A program made the translations under genes and the position numbers. A DNA stretch of 64,000 nt from Halioglobus sp. (GTDB taxonomy: Bacteria > Pseudomonadota > Gammaproteobacteria > Pseudomonadales > Halieaceae). The DNA lies in NCBI GenBank assembly GCA_029246385.1, contig JAQWNG010000039.1, positions 1 to 64,000 of the forward strand. Reading direction: 5' to 3'. Shown one piece after another: positions 37,606-47,308 of this stretch; positions within the stretch are counted from its first letter, which is position 1, and every line of letters begins with the position of its first letter. Below the pieces are notes generated by a model. It saw only the letters and a list, made by a program, of their open reading frames with translations. It searched no databases and was not told the origin of the DNA.

Positions 37606-38868
37606 CTATAACGCGAAAGGCGTTTTTAACTTTCGCGGCACTGCTATGTTTTTCAATCGGACATAGATCGGTAGGCCGTTGCGATATTCGGGATAGGCCT
37701 CCCCTGCGATGAGAGGCGTCAGATAGTCTTTTGCCGCATTGGTAATGCCAAAGCCGTCTCGACTGATGTAGTTGCGCGGCATTTTTTTCTCGCGATTGGC
37801 GACATTTTTTAGAGATGCTTCGCTGATGGACCAGCTGTAGCGCTTGCCTTCGCCGCGAACGATGCAGGGCATGATGGCATTGTCGCCACGCAAGGCAAAA
37901 GTAACCGCAGCCTCACCTAGTGCATAGGCCTGATCCACATCAGTCTGGGAGGCAATATGCCGCGCTGAGCGTTGCAGATAATCCGCAACCGCCCAGTGAT
38001 ATTTATAGCCAAATTCTGATTTGACCATCTGCGCCAACTGTGGGGCTAGCCCGCCCAGTTGGCTGTGACCGAAGGCGTCCTTAAGCCCAGACTCTGCCAA
38101 AAAGGTACCGTTCTCGTATTGCGCTCCTTCTGAGGCGACGATGACGCAGTAGCCGTGACGTTTGACGGTGCGCTGTACTTTTGCCATGAATTTGTCTCGG
38201 TCAAAGGCGATTTCTGGAAACAGAATGATGTGTGGGGCATCGCCCTCTTGGGCCGCCGCCAAACCGCTGGCTGCAGCAATCCAGCCGGCGTGGCGCCCCA
38301 TAACCTCTAAGATGAAGACCTTGGTTGAGGTCTCACACATCGAGGCAACATCCATCGCGGCTTCGCGCGTGGAGACAGCGATGTACTTGGCCACAGAGCC
38401 AAATCCTGGGCAGTTGTCGGTCAGCGGAAGATCATTATCGATAGTTTTTGGTATGTGTATGGCCTGTAGTGGATAACCGGTTGCTTGGCCCAACTGAGAG
38501 ACTTTCAGGCAGGTGTCAGCAGAGTCTCCTCCGCCGTTATAAAAAAAGTAGCCGATGTTGTGCGCCTTGAATACGTCTAGCAGACGTTCATACTCGGCGG
38601 GGTTTTCCTGCAGACTTTTCAGCTTGTGGCGGCACGAGCCGAAAGCTCCTGCCGGCGTTGTCAGCAACCCGCGAATGGCGGCGGCACTTTCTTTGCTGGT
38701 ATCGATCAGGTCCTCTTGCAGTGCCCCAATGATGCCGTTGCGACCGGCGTAGACCTTGCCAATTTGTGAGCGATGCTTCCTGGCGGTTTCAATGAGGCCA
38801 CAGGCAGAAGCATTGATCACGGCCGTGACGCCACCAGACTGTGCGTAGAAAGCATTTCTTTTGGGCAT
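37606..38868 (-). CDS. pfp: Pyrophosphate-dependent 6-phosphofructokinase
   Basis: This 420-residue enzyme phosphorylates fructose 6-phosphate reversibly with PPi instead of ATP. The nucleotide/PPi site is GGGDSADT (112-119), with Asp where ATP enzymes have Gly. The PKTIDND motif (140-146) carries the Lys that marks PPi enzymes, and the F6P site MGRHAGW is present. Reversibility lets it serve both glycolysis and gluconeogenesis and suits marine heterotrophs that lack an ATP-PFK. ATG 38868 is followed by PKRNAFYAQSGG, the family start. Confidence 0.93.
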   Translation of the reverse strand: MPKRNAFYAQSGGVTAVINASACGLIETARKHRSQIGKVYAGRNGIIGALQEDLIDTSKESAAAIRGLLTTPAGAFGSCRHKLKSLQENPAEYERLLDVFKAHNIGYFFYNGGGDSADTCLKVSQLGQATGYPLQAIHIPKTIDNDLPLTDNCPGFGSVAKYIAVSTREAAMDVASMCETSTKVFILEVMGRHAGWIAAASGLAAAQEGDAPHIILFPEIAFDRDKFMAKVQRTVKRHGYCVIVASEGAQYENGTFLAESGLKDAFGHSQLGGLAPQLAQMVKSEFGYKYHWAVADYLQRSARHIASQTDVDQAYALGEAAVTFALRGDNAIMPCIVRGEGKRYSWSISEASLKNVANREKKMPRNYISRDGFGITNAAKDYLTPLIAGEAYPEYRNGLPIYVRLKNIAVPRKLKTPFAL

Positions 38869-39048
38869 GTGTTTTTGGTTCCTGCTGGAGGGAGCTGTAT
38901 AAGCTCCGGCTATGTTAATTTTGATGTGTGATTTACAGTGAGAGTGTACGGCAATTGGGACAGCTTGTGCACTGGTGCAGTGGTTTTGCTTCGTTGACTA
39001 TAGCCGTTAGCAAGGCCATGCTAATATGAGGGTTTGTAAACGGAGCGG

Positions 39049-40437
39049 TTGTTGAAAGGGCATATTCATATTCTTGGAATTTGTGGCACGTTCATGGGCG
39101 GCATCGCACTGCTGGCGCGGGAGTTGGGTTACCGGGTGACGGGCTCTGATGCCAGCGTTTATCCTCCCATGAGTACTCAGCTGCGTGCGGCCGGCATCGA
39201 TTTGATGGAAGGTTATGCCCCCGAGCACCTGCAGCCGAGACCTGACTGCGTAGTGGTCGGCAACGCTATGACTCGCGGCAATCCGTTAGTTGAGTATTTG
39301 CTGAATACGGGCCTCCCCTACACATCAGGGCCTCAATGGCTGGCAGAGCATGTGCTGCAGGGCAAGTGGGTGTTGGCAGTGTCTGGCACTCATGGCAAGA
39401 CTACCACCAGTAGTATGCTGGCCTGGATAATGGAATATGCAGGGATGGCGCCTGGGTTTCTGATAGGCGGAGTGCCTGCTAATTTTGGTGTCTCGGCGCA
39501 CAGCGGTAATTCGGATTTCTTTGTGGTTGAGGCCGATGAGTACGACACTGCATTTTTCGACAAACGCTCGAAATTTGTGCATTACCGTCCGCGCACCCTG
39601 ACTATTAATAATCTCGAATTTGATCACGCCGATATTTTCGATAATGTGGCGGCAATTCAACGTCAATTTCATCACGTTGTCCGATGTGTTCCCGGTGATG
39701 GATTGATCGTGTGTGGCCATGCTGTTCAGGCTATAGAGGAGATGTTGGCCATGGGTTGCTGGACGCCCACCGCCTCTTTCGGTATCGGCGAGCAGGACAC
39801 TGCTGACTGCAGTGCACAATTGCTGACAGAAGACGGCTCGGCATTTCGAGTGGCGTTTGGTGCCGGCGACAGCAGCAGAGACGTTCACTGGTCACACTGC
39901 GGCCGTCACAATGTTGAAAATGCACTTGCCGCTCTTGCGGCTGCCAGGCATGCAGGCGTTACATTAGATGTGGCTGTGGCAGCGCTTGAACAATTTCAGG
40001 GCGTCAAACGCCGACTTGAATTATTGGGTAGACCTGGGGATATCGCCCTGTACGATGATTTTGCTCATCACCCGACCGCTATTGCGACGACTTTGCATGG
40101 TCTGCGTGCGCGCGCCGGAAGCGGTCGCGTCATTGCACTGATAGAGCCCCGGTCCAATACCATGCGCATGGGTGAGCACCGGCAGCAGCTAGCGGCCGCC
40201 ACTAAGGAAGCTGATTCGGTCTACTGGTTTCAGCCTTCGGACATAGATTGGTCGCTGGAATCGGTGATAGGCGATAGTCCAGTGCCTGCGAAGGTCGTGG
40301 ACGATGTGGATGCGCTCGTGACACGGGTTGCGGCTGAGGTCGTTGCCGGTGATCAGATTGTCATTATGAGCAATGGTGGTTTTGGTGGCATTCACCAGAA
40401 ACTTTTGAATCGGTTGCAGGATGCAGTATCTCCATGA
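39049..40437 (+). CDS. mpl: UDP-N-acetylmuramate:tripeptide ligase (murein recycling)
   Basis: Mpl (462 aa) re-attaches recovered L-Ala-gamma-D-Glu-meso-DAP to UDP-MurNAc. It has HILGICGTFMGGIALLARELG, the ATP loop SGTHGKTTTSSML, VVEADEYDTAFFDKRSKFVHY and YDDFAHHPTAI. No ATG fits the start: TTG 39049, or the next codon TTG 39052, follows CGGAG. It overlaps the next gene by 4 nt (ATGA). Confidence 0.94.
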   Translation: MLKGHIHILGICGTFMGGIALLARELGYRVTGSDASVYPPMSTQLRAAGIDLMEGYAPEHLQPRPDCVVVGNAMTRGNPLVEYLLNTGLPYTSGPQWLAEHVLQGKWVLAVSGTHGKTTTSSMLAWIMEYAGMAPGFLIGGVPANFGVSAHSGNSDFFVVEADEYDTAFFDKRSKFVHYRPRTLTINNLEFDHADIFDNVAAIQRQFHHVVRCVPGDGLIVCGHAVQAIEEMLAMGCWTPTASFGIGEQDTADCSAQLLTEDGSAFRVAFGAGDSSRDVHWSHCGRHNVENALAALAAARHAGVTLDVAVAALEQFQGVKRRLELLGRPGDIALYDDFAHHPTAIATTLHGLRARAGSGRVIALIEPRSNTMRMGEHRQQLAAATKEADSVYWFQPSDIDWSLESVIGDSPVPAKVVDDVDALVTRVAAEVVAGDQIVIMSNGGFGGIHQKLLNRLQDAVSP

Positions 40438-43013
40438 ATTTATCTTTTTCGTCTCTTTACAATACGTTGGTGCTGCGCCGCCCGTGGCTATCACTGATTC
40501 TAGTGACGCTCTTGCTGGCAGCAATGTCGACGCAACTGGACAAAATCAAGATCGATGCTTCTGCTGATTCCCTGATGTTGCAAGGTGATCCCTCTTTAGA
40601 GTTCTACAGGCAGGTGTCCAAAGAGTATAGCGCTGAAGACTTTGTGTTGATTACTTGGCAGCCCAATGCACCACTGCTGTCACCGCAGTCTCTGGAACCT
40701 TTAGCTGAGATGGCTGAAGCTTTGAAGCGGCTAGACGGCGTGTCTTCTGTTACGACTATTTTAGATGTGCCGCTGCTGGAGAGTCCGCCTGTTACCTTGT
40801 CGGATATGATATCCGTCGACCCTTTGCCTACGCTAGAGCAGCCGGATTTAGACCTAGATATGGTGCTGCGCGAGTTTACCACCAGTCCGATTTATGCCGA
40901 CCTGCTGGTGAGTCGTGACGGTCTCATCAGTGCCGTACAGATTAACCTTTATCGCGACGAGGGCTATTTTGAATTACTGGATGCGCGCGAAGCACTTCGG
41001 TCCGAGCGCAATACTGAAAACTTCTCTGCATTGCAGTCTAGGGAGCTGGAGTCTATCGAGTCTGCGTTTAAAATGCGCTCGGCGGTCGTGTTGGAACGTG
41101 ATCAGTTGCTGGTGCAAAACGTGCGCAAAATTGCCGCCCAGTATTCGGACGACGCGAGATTGTTTGTCGGCGGGGTTCCGATGATTGCTGCGGATATGGT
41201 TAGCTTCGTCAGTAATGATTTAGTCATTTTTGGCAGCGCGATTTTGGGCATCATGATGTTGGCGCTAGCGATTATTTTTCGCCGTGTGCGTTGGGTTACC
41301 ATTCCATTGGTGACCTGCGCAGGGACGGTACTGATCATGCTCGGTCTGCTCGGTGCATTGGACTGGCGCATGACGGTTATCTCGTCTAACTTTGTTGCGG
41401 TGTTACTCATTATTTCGCTGGCTATGGCTATCCACCTGATAGTGCGCTATCGAGAATTGCAGGCCGAGGATCCAGGCGGAGAACTTCATGAGCGCGTGCT
41501 GCAGAGCATGAAACTTATGGCGGTGCCGTGTTTTTACACTGGTCTTACGACGATCGTAGCCTTCATGTCTCTAGTGGTGTCGGGCATCCAGCCGGTTATC
41601 GATTTTGGCTGGATGATGACAGTTGGTGTGTGCGTGGCTTTACTAATGTCATTCGTCGTCGTGCCTTGCCTAATGTTGGTTTGGCCAGAGGGCAAAGTGC
41701 ATCACCATGCAGGAAGTGATCCCGTGCTTACGGCATTCTTTGCGCGTCTGACCGACCGGCATGGCAACAGCGTATTGTTGGTCAGTGGCCTTTTGGTGGT
41801 TCTTGTCATCGCTGGTGTCAGTCGACTTCAGGTGGAAAACCGCTTCATTGATTACTTCAAAAAAACGACGGAAATCTACCAGGGTATGGAATTGCTGGAC
41901 ACCATGCTAGGCGGCACTATTCCGCTGGATATTATTATTTCGCCCCCGGACAGGGATGCACCATTGCCGGGCTTAGAGATGATGGCTTCTGGCTCTCAAG
42001 CGCAGCCAATACCCGCCGATGATCCTTTCGTGCTAGACAATGATTTTGGTGAAGATGGCTGGGATGATGAATTCGCCAGTGATACAGATGAATTCGTCAG
42101 TTCAGCCGACAACTTTCAGCCTAGCTACTGGTTTAGCCTAGCCGGCATGCGTGAACTTGACCGAGTGCATGATTATATAGATTCCTTGCCTGAGACGGGC
42201 AAGGTGCTGTCGCTTTCAACCGTGTTTGCGGTGGTGAAAAGTTTGATGGGGCAAGATATTGGCGGCGTTGAACTGGCGATCGTACAAAAGAGCTTTCCTG
42301 AGGATTTGGAAGAGCTGATGGTTTCTCCGTATTTTTCCCAAGATAATGAACAGGTGAGATTAACGGTGCGTGTAAAGGAAACAAGTAAAGACCTGCGTCG
42401 GGATGAGTTTCTGCGCGGAGTGCGCGAGCATCTTGAGGGGTCGCTAGGTCTGGCGCCGGAGCGGATACAGTTTACTGGTATGCTAGTTCTGTATAATAAC
42501 GTGCTACAAAGTCTGTTCCGGTCACAGATACTCACCCTGGGTGCCGTCTTTGGCGCTATTCTTATTATGTTTCTGCTGTTGTTTCGCTCACTGCCGTTGG
42601 CTCTGATTGCGCTGGCACCTAATATGCTCGCTGCGGGTCTGGTTTTAGGCGCTATGGGCCTTTTGGGTATTCCATTGGATATTATGACGATTACTATTGC
42701 TGCTATTGTTGTGGGTATTGGTGTCGACGACTGTATCCATTACGTGCATCGATTCATAAAGGAGTTTGCGGTGGATCGAGATTACCGTGCTGCGATGTAT
42801 CGCTGTCACAATAGTATCGGCCGTGCAATGTATTACACAACACTGACGGTTGTGGTCGGGTTTTCAACTTTGACATTATCTAATTTCAACCCGAGTATTT
42901 ATTTCGGGCTGCTCACGGTGCTGGCCATGGCTGCTGCGGTGTTAGGAGCGTTGTTGCTTCTGCCTCGTTTAATTCTGGTATTTAAACCCTTAGGCCCTGA
43001 GGGCAGTGCGTGA
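40434..43013 (+). CDS. RND superfamily exporter (MMPL-like)
   Basis: This 859-residue inner membrane protein has one N-terminal helix, a periplasmic loop and a five-helix bundle (about 255-400). A second helix, a second loop and a second bundle (about 700-850) follow. Of interest is an acidic insert (DNDFGEDGWDDEFASDTDEF) in the second loop. It belongs to the hydrophobe/amphiphile exporters of the RND superfamily, which use the proton gradient; the cargo may be a lipid or hopanoid. Its ATG overlaps the mpl stop, so it is probably co-translated. Confidence 0.82.
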   Translation: MNLSFSSLYNTLVLRRPWLSLILVTLLLAAMSTQLDKIKIDASADSLMLQGDPSLEFYRQVSKEYSAEDFVLITWQPNAPLLSPQSLEPLAEMAEALKRLDGVSSVTTILDVPLLESPPVTLSDMISVDPLPTLEQPDLDLDMVLREFTTSPIYADLLVSRDGLISAVQINLYRDEGYFELLDAREALRSERNTENFSALQSRELESIESAFKMRSAVVLERDQLLVQNVRKIAAQYSDDARLFVGGVPMIAADMVSFVSNDLVIFGSAILGIMMLALAIIFRRVRWVTIPLVTCAGTVLIMLGLLGALDWRMTVISSNFVAVLLIISLAMAIHLIVRYRELQAEDPGGELHERVLQSMKLMAVPCFYTGLTTIVAFMSLVVSGIQPVIDFGWMMTVGVCVALLMSFVVVPCLMLVWPEGKVHHHAGSDPVLTAFFARLTDRHGNSVLLVSGLLVVLVIAGVSRLQVENRFIDYFKKTTEIYQGMELLDTMLGGTIPLDIIISPPDRDAPLPGLEMMASGSQAQPIPADDPFVLDNDFGEDGWDDEFASDTDEFVSSADNFQPSYWFSLAGMRELDRVHDYIDSLPETGKVLSLSTVFAVVKSLMGQDIGGVELAIVQKSFPEDLEELMVSPYFSQDNEQVRLTVRVKETSKDLRRDEFLRGVREHLEGSLGLAPERIQFTGMLVLYNNVLQSLFRSQILTLGAVFGAILIMFLLLFRSLPLALIALAPNMLAAGLVLGAMGLLGIPLDIMTITIAAIVVGIGVDDCIHYVHRFIKEFAVDRDYRAAMYRCHNSIGRAMYYTTLTVVVGFSTLTLSNFNPSIYFGLLTVLAMAAAVLGALLLLPRLILVFKPLGPEGSA

Positions 43014-43056
43014 ATTGCTGTGTTGAATTTGACTCACGGCCGTGGCCTAGCGCCTG

Positions 43057-43338
43057 ATGGAGTGTCGGGCAAAATGCGGCGCCTGTTGTATCGCCATTTC
43101 GATTCATCAGCCTTTTTATGCTATGCCAAAGGGTAAGCCGGCTGGTGTTTCCTGTGTGCACTTAAGCCCAAACATGGACTGCGTTTTGTTTGGCGACGCG
43201 CGACGTCCTGACTTGTGTGATGCGTTTGAAGCGGAACGCGAATTCTGCGGTTACAACCGCGAGCAAGCGTTGGTTCGGCTGGTCCAGCTTGAGCGGCAAA
43301 GTTTGCCCGATATTGTCATTCTTCGAGGTGGCAGATGA
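43057..43338 (+). CDS. YkgJ family cysteine cluster protein
   Basis: This is a 93-residue protein with an N-terminal C-x3-C-x2-CC cluster (CRAKCGACC) and further cysteines (SCVHLSPNMDC, DLCDAF, EFCGY), the pattern of Zn/Fe-S-binding proteins of the YkgJ/UPF0153 group. The function is unknown. It overlaps the LON-domain gene by 4 nt, so the pair is translationally coupled. Confidence 0.85.
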   Translation: MECRAKCGACCIAISIHQPFYAMPKGKPAGVSCVHLSPNMDCVLFGDARRPDLCDAFEAEREFCGYNREQALVRLVQLERQSLPDIVILRGGR

Positions 43339-43931
43339 GTGAACTATCGTTGTTTCCACTGTCGGCGGTGCTGCTGCCCTTCGGTCGTGTGCCGCTTAAG
43401 ATTTTTGAACAGCGTTATCTCGATTTGGTACGTGAAAGCATGAAAACTGATCGTGCGTTTGGTGTCGTGTGGATACGCCGCGGTGGCGAGATTGGGCAGC
43501 GTGGCCGCGCGGCGCCCGAGTTAGGTGACTACGGTACCTGCGCCCGTATCGTGGATTGGGACCAACTCTCCAATGGGCTGCTCGGAATTACCATTGAAGG
43601 AGTTCAGCGCTTTGAGTTGCATGAAACGCACACGCGTTCCAACGGATTGGTAGTAGGTGAGGTTCAGTTGAAGCAGCCTACCGTGGCAACGCATTTGGCT
43701 GAAGAATGGGCGTCATTGCTGGACGTATTACGTACCCTCGAAACACATCCGCATGTGCAGCGTATGAATTTACAGGTGGATTACAACGACGCTTGGCAGG
43801 TCGGGTATACCCTGCTGCAGCTATTGCCACTGGAGGAGTCTTTAAAGTACAAGCTTCTGGGCATCGACAACATTGAGGGGTTGATGTCTGAACTACATGT
43901 GTTGCTGAACGAGATTAGTGGTGAGGATTAG
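43335..43931 (+). CDS. LON substrate-binding domain protein
   Basis: This 198-residue protein corresponds to the N-terminal domain of Lon protease without ATPase or protease parts. SLFPLSAVLLPFGRVPLKIFEQRYLDLV is the diagnostic beginning (read in two parts). GTCARIVDWDQLSNGLLGITIEGVQRF follows. Such stand-alone LON proteins may present substrates, but their role is not settled. Confidence 0.87.
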   Translation: MSELSLFPLSAVLLPFGRVPLKIFEQRYLDLVRESMKTDRAFGVVWIRRGGEIGQRGRAAPELGDYGTCARIVDWDQLSNGLLGITIEGVQRFELHETHTRSNGLVVGEVQLKQPTVATHLAEEWASLLDVLRTLETHPHVQRMNLQVDYNDAWQVGYTLLQLLPLEESLKYKLLGIDNIEGLMSELHVLLNEISGED

Positions 43932-43952
43932 CTAGCGCTTGTGCGTCTTGAT

Positions 43953-44579
43953 TCAGCTAAATTCTGGCAACCAGCCGCCTGATTCTTTCCAGCGGTTGAC
44001 AATGTCGCAAAATAATTCTGCCGTGCGTTCTGCATCATAAGCCGCAGAATGTGCTTCGCTGTTGTCAAAAGCAATGCCGGCTTCGACACAGGCTTTAGCC
44101 AACACGGTTTGTCCGAAAGCCAAGCCTGCTAAAGTGGCTGTATCGAAAAACGAAAAGGGGTGGAACGGGTTGCGTTTGATGCCGCAGCGCTCCGCTGCTG
44201 CGGTTATGAAGCCGGCGTCGAAGTGCGCATTGTGCCCTACGAGGATCGCGCGCGTACATTGTTGGTCGCGTATTTCCTTGCGTATGACGTTAAACAGTTC
44301 TCCCAGAGCTTCTTCTTCCGTAACCGCCTCCCTGAAGGGGTGATAAGGGTCTATGCCAGTGAAATCTAGTGCCGCCTGTTCAATATTTGCGCCTTCAAAG
44401 GGCTGGATATGGTAATTATAGGTGCGGTGTACCGCGAGCTGTCCGTCTTCATCCATGCGCACCGTCGCTGCACCCACTTCTAGCAAGGCATCGGTGCCAG
44501 CAGTGAAGCCACCAGTCTCCACGTCTATTATCACCGGTAGGAATCCGCGAAAGCGATCATTGATCTCATATTCATTCAT
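43953..44579 (-). CDS. rnt: Ribonuclease T
   Basis: RNase T (208 aa) is a DEDD-family 3'-5' exonuclease that finishes the 3' ends of tRNAs and other stable RNAs. Active-site blocks are [23 protein letters not shown] and [14 protein letters not shown]. It starts inside the pyrC stop (4-nt overlap) and is convergent with the LON gene. Confidence 0.94.
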   Translation of the reverse strand: MNEYEINDRFRGFLPVIIDVETGGFTAGTDALLEVGAATVRMDEDGQLAVHRTYNYHIQPFEGANIEQAALDFTGIDPYHPFREAVTEEEALGELFNVIRKEIRDQQCTRAILVGHNAHFDAGFITAAAERCGIKRNPFHPFSFFDTATLAGLAFGQTVLAKACVEAGIAFDNSEAHSAAYDAERTAELFCDIVNRWKESGGWLPEFS

Positions 44580-45637
44580 GAGCTTTGCGTGTCAGTTCCG
44601 CAGTCAACGACCTGCCAGGAGACAGGTTCCGAGGCTAGCAGCGGTGTTAGCATAGTGGTTCCCATAGGAATTTCTGCCGGAATCTGCCAACTTTTTTTGC
44701 GCAGTGTAACCGTACTTGTATTGCGCGGAAGGCGGTAGAAATCTGCTCCGAAGTGCGACGCGAAAGGCTCCAGCCTTTCCAGGGAGTCCAGTTTTTCAAA
44801 TACTTCTGCGTAAAACTCTAGGGCTGCATGGGCAGAGTAAATTCCGGCGCATCCGCAGCTGCTTTCCTTGCTATCGGTGCTATGGGGTGCGGAATCTGAC
44901 CCTAAAAAGAATTTGGGGTCACCTGAAATTGCCGCAGCCTGCAGCGCTTCCTGATGAATATTACGCTTAAGTACCGGCAGACAATAGTAGTGAGGTCGGA
45001 TTCCGCCTACCAGCATATCGTTGCGGTTGAACATTAAGTGGTGTGGCGTAATAGTCGCGGCGACATTAGCGCCTGCGGCGCTGACAAACTGCACTGCATC
45101 GGCGGTGGTGATATGTTCCAGGACAATACGCAGGGTCGGAAAACGTAACGCGATTGGTGCCAGGTGTCGATCAATGAAGACCTTTTCTCGATCAAAAATG
45201 TCGATGTCGCGATCAGTGACCTCGCCGTGAATCAATAATGGTAGGTCGGCTTTTTCCATGGCGGCCAAAACCGGAAAGAGTTTTTCCAGTTCAGCTACCC
45301 CTGCAGCGGAGTTGGTGGTTGCGCCCGCGGGGTACAATTTTACGGCATGCACACCCGCTGTTGCGGCGGCTAAGCGAACTTCTGCGGCAGTGGTCCGGTC
45401 AGTTAAATAAAGCACCATCAGCGGTTCGAACTGACGTGGCAGCGCGCTCATGGCGCCCGTGATGCGATCACGATATTCGAGTGCCTGTGCGACGGTCTCA
45501 GCCGGCGGAATGATGTTGGGCATGACGACTGCTCTGCCGAAGTAACGCGCTAGGTCTGCGCAAGTGCTCTGCAGGATAGCTCCATCCCTCAGGTGCACAT
45601 GCCAGTCGTCAGGACGTGTAATGGTGAGTTCGTTCAC
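44576..45637 (-). CDS. pyrC: Dihydroorotase (PyrC type)
   Basis: PyrC (353 aa) closes carbamoyl-aspartate to dihydroorotate in pyrimidine synthesis. Zinc ligands appear in the N-terminal [22 protein letters not shown] (carboxylated lysine), LLIHGEV, LEHITT and [12 protein letters not shown] 45637 gives the normal family start and has AAGG upstream. It overlaps rnt. Confidence 0.94.
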   Translation of the reverse strand: MNELTITRPDDWHVHLRDGAILQSTCADLARYFGRAVVMPNIIPPAETVAQALEYRDRITGAMSALPRQFEPLMVLYLTDRTTAAEVRLAAATAGVHAVKLYPAGATTNSAAGVAELEKLFPVLAAMEKADLPLLIHGEVTDRDIDIFDREKVFIDRHLAPIALRFPTLRIVLEHITTADAVQFVSAAGANVAATITPHHLMFNRNDMLVGGIRPHYYCLPVLKRNIHQEALQAAAISGDPKFFLGSDSAPHSTDSKESSCGCAGIYSAHAALEFYAEVFEKLDSLERLEPFASHFGADFYRLPRNTSTVTLRKKSWQIPAEIPMGTTMLTPLLASEPVSWQVVDCGTDTQSS

Positions 45638-45795
45638 AGAAAACCTTATGGTAGAAAAAATACAGAAGGAGCTTATCATAAAAGAGGGTAGACGCTTTAC
45701 TGTCTTGTCTTCTTTAAGAAGTTGGGGACTGTGAATTATGGCTTCGCAGCGTTAGAATGTCCGCCTGTTTTGTCTCTAGCTCTGAGGAGCACTAA

Positions 45796-47016
45796 ATGTC
45801 AGATATAAACAAGGTTGTATTGGCCTATTCCGGCGGTCTAGACACGTCAGTCATTGTGCGCTGGTTACAGGATAACTACGCCTGCGAAGTGGTGACGTTT
45901 ACGGCGGATATTGGTCAGGGTGAAGAGGTCGAGCCTGCGCGAGCCAAGGCGCAGGCGATGGGCGTTAGCGAGATCTATATCGACGACTTGCGTGAAGAAT
46001 TTGTGCGCGACTTTGTTTTTCCGATGTTTCGTGCCAATACGGTTTACGAAGGAGAGTACCTGCTCGGGACTTCTATAGCGCGCCCGCTGATAGCAAAAAG
46101 GCTGATTGAAATTGCCAATGAGACAGGTGCCTCTGCCATTTCTCACGGTGCCACCGGCAAAGGCAATGATCAGGTGCGTTTTGAGCTCGGTGCTTACGCT
46201 TTAAAACCTGGCATAAAAGTTATTGCACCTTGGCGTGAATGGGATCTTGGCTCGCGGGAGTCCTTGATGGCGTACTGTAAAAGTCGCGATATCCCTGTGG
46301 ATTTTTCCACTGCGAAGAAAAAGTCGCCTTATTCTATGGATGCCAACCTGCTGCATATTTCATATGAAGGCGATCTATTGGAAGATCCTTGGGCGGCGCC
46401 TGAGGAAGACATGTGGCGCTGGAGTGTGAGTCCTGAAGGGGCGCCAGACAGCGCTACTTTTATCGAACTAGACTTTGAGCGCGGAGATCCGGTGGCAGTC
46501 AATGGCGAGGCGATGACACCGGCCACTTTGCTGGAATATTTAAATAAGGTGGGTGGGGCCAACGGCATCGGTCGTGCCGATATTGTAGAAAACCGTTATG
46601 TCGGTATGAAAGCGCGTGGGTGTTATGAAACACCCGGCGGCACCATCTTGCTTAAGGCGCACAGGGCCATTGAATCTTTGACGCTTGACCGGGAAGTGAC
46701 CCACCTTAAGGACGAGTTGATGCCGCGCTACGCTCAACTCATCTACAACGGCTACTGGTGGTCGCCCGAGCGCAGGATGCTGCAGGTTGCAATCGATGAT
46801 TCCCAAGCGGTGGTGAACGGTAAGGTGCGACTCAAACTTTACAAGGGTAATGTGGTTGTCGACGGCCGGCAGTCCAATGACAGTCTATTCGATGAGCATA
46901 TTGCTACCTTTGAAGAGGACGCGGGCGCATACAATCAGGCGGATGCAGAGGGTTTCATTAAACTTAACGCACTGCGGATGCGTATTGCAGCAAACAAAGG
47001 GCGATCTTCTCTATAG
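45796..47016 (+). CDS. argG: Argininosuccinate synthase
   Basis: ArgG (406 aa) condenses citrulline and aspartate using ATP. It has the P-loop [25 protein letters not shown] and [14 protein letters not shown], and matches the type 1 family in length. GAGGAG precedes the ATG. It is transcribed alone and is divergent from pyrC. Confidence 0.96.
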   Translation: MSDINKVVLAYSGGLDTSVIVRWLQDNYACEVVTFTADIGQGEEVEPARAKAQAMGVSEIYIDDLREEFVRDFVFPMFRANTVYEGEYLLGTSIARPLIAKRLIEIANETGASAISHGATGKGNDQVRFELGAYALKPGIKVIAPWREWDLGSRESLMAYCKSRDIPVDFSTAKKKSPYSMDANLLHISYEGDLLEDPWAAPEEDMWRWSVSPEGAPDSATFIELDFERGDPVAVNGEAMTPATLLEYLNKVGGANGIGRADIVENRYVGMKARGCYETPGGTILLKAHRAIESLTLDREVTHLKDELMPRYAQLIYNGYWWSPERRMLQVAIDDSQAVVNGKVRLKLYKGNVVVDGRQSNDSLFDEHIATFEEDAGAYNQADAEGFIKLNALRMRIAANKGRSSL

Positions 47017-47101
47017 AAGCTTCCTAGGGTTTGGCTAGCTTGTGGTTGTTTCTGTTTTTCGTGCCAGACATGGGAAGCAAAGGGGTAACTCTAAATGCTG
47101 G

Positions 47102-47260
47102 CTAGGGCGTCTCAACGCTCACGGGTTCGCTTGATGTCACCGTTTCAAATACGGTCACTGCAATAGAAGTTGCTGTTCGATTGGTTTGCGCCCGCAATAC
47201 AGTGAAGTCGCGTAGCTGAAGATGTGCAGCGAGTTGGTGGGTTTTGCCCCCAGTATTCAT
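47102..47260 (-). CDS. Possible 52-residue protein downstream of dnaE2
   Basis: An open frame starts at an ATG with GGAGCCAGAC upstream. It begins MNTGGKTHQLAAHLQLRD and ends with an acidic SSEPVSVETP. It is not recognised, and it lies 49 nt after the dnaE2 stop on the same strand. The evidence is only the start context and position. Confidence 0.3.
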   Translation of the reverse strand: MNTGGKTHQLAAHLQLRDFTVLRAQTNRTATSIAVTVFETVTSSEPVSVETP

Positions 47261-47308
47261 TGTCTGGCTCCGAACATTGTAATGCGTTAATAGGCAGAGC
47301 CCAGCACC

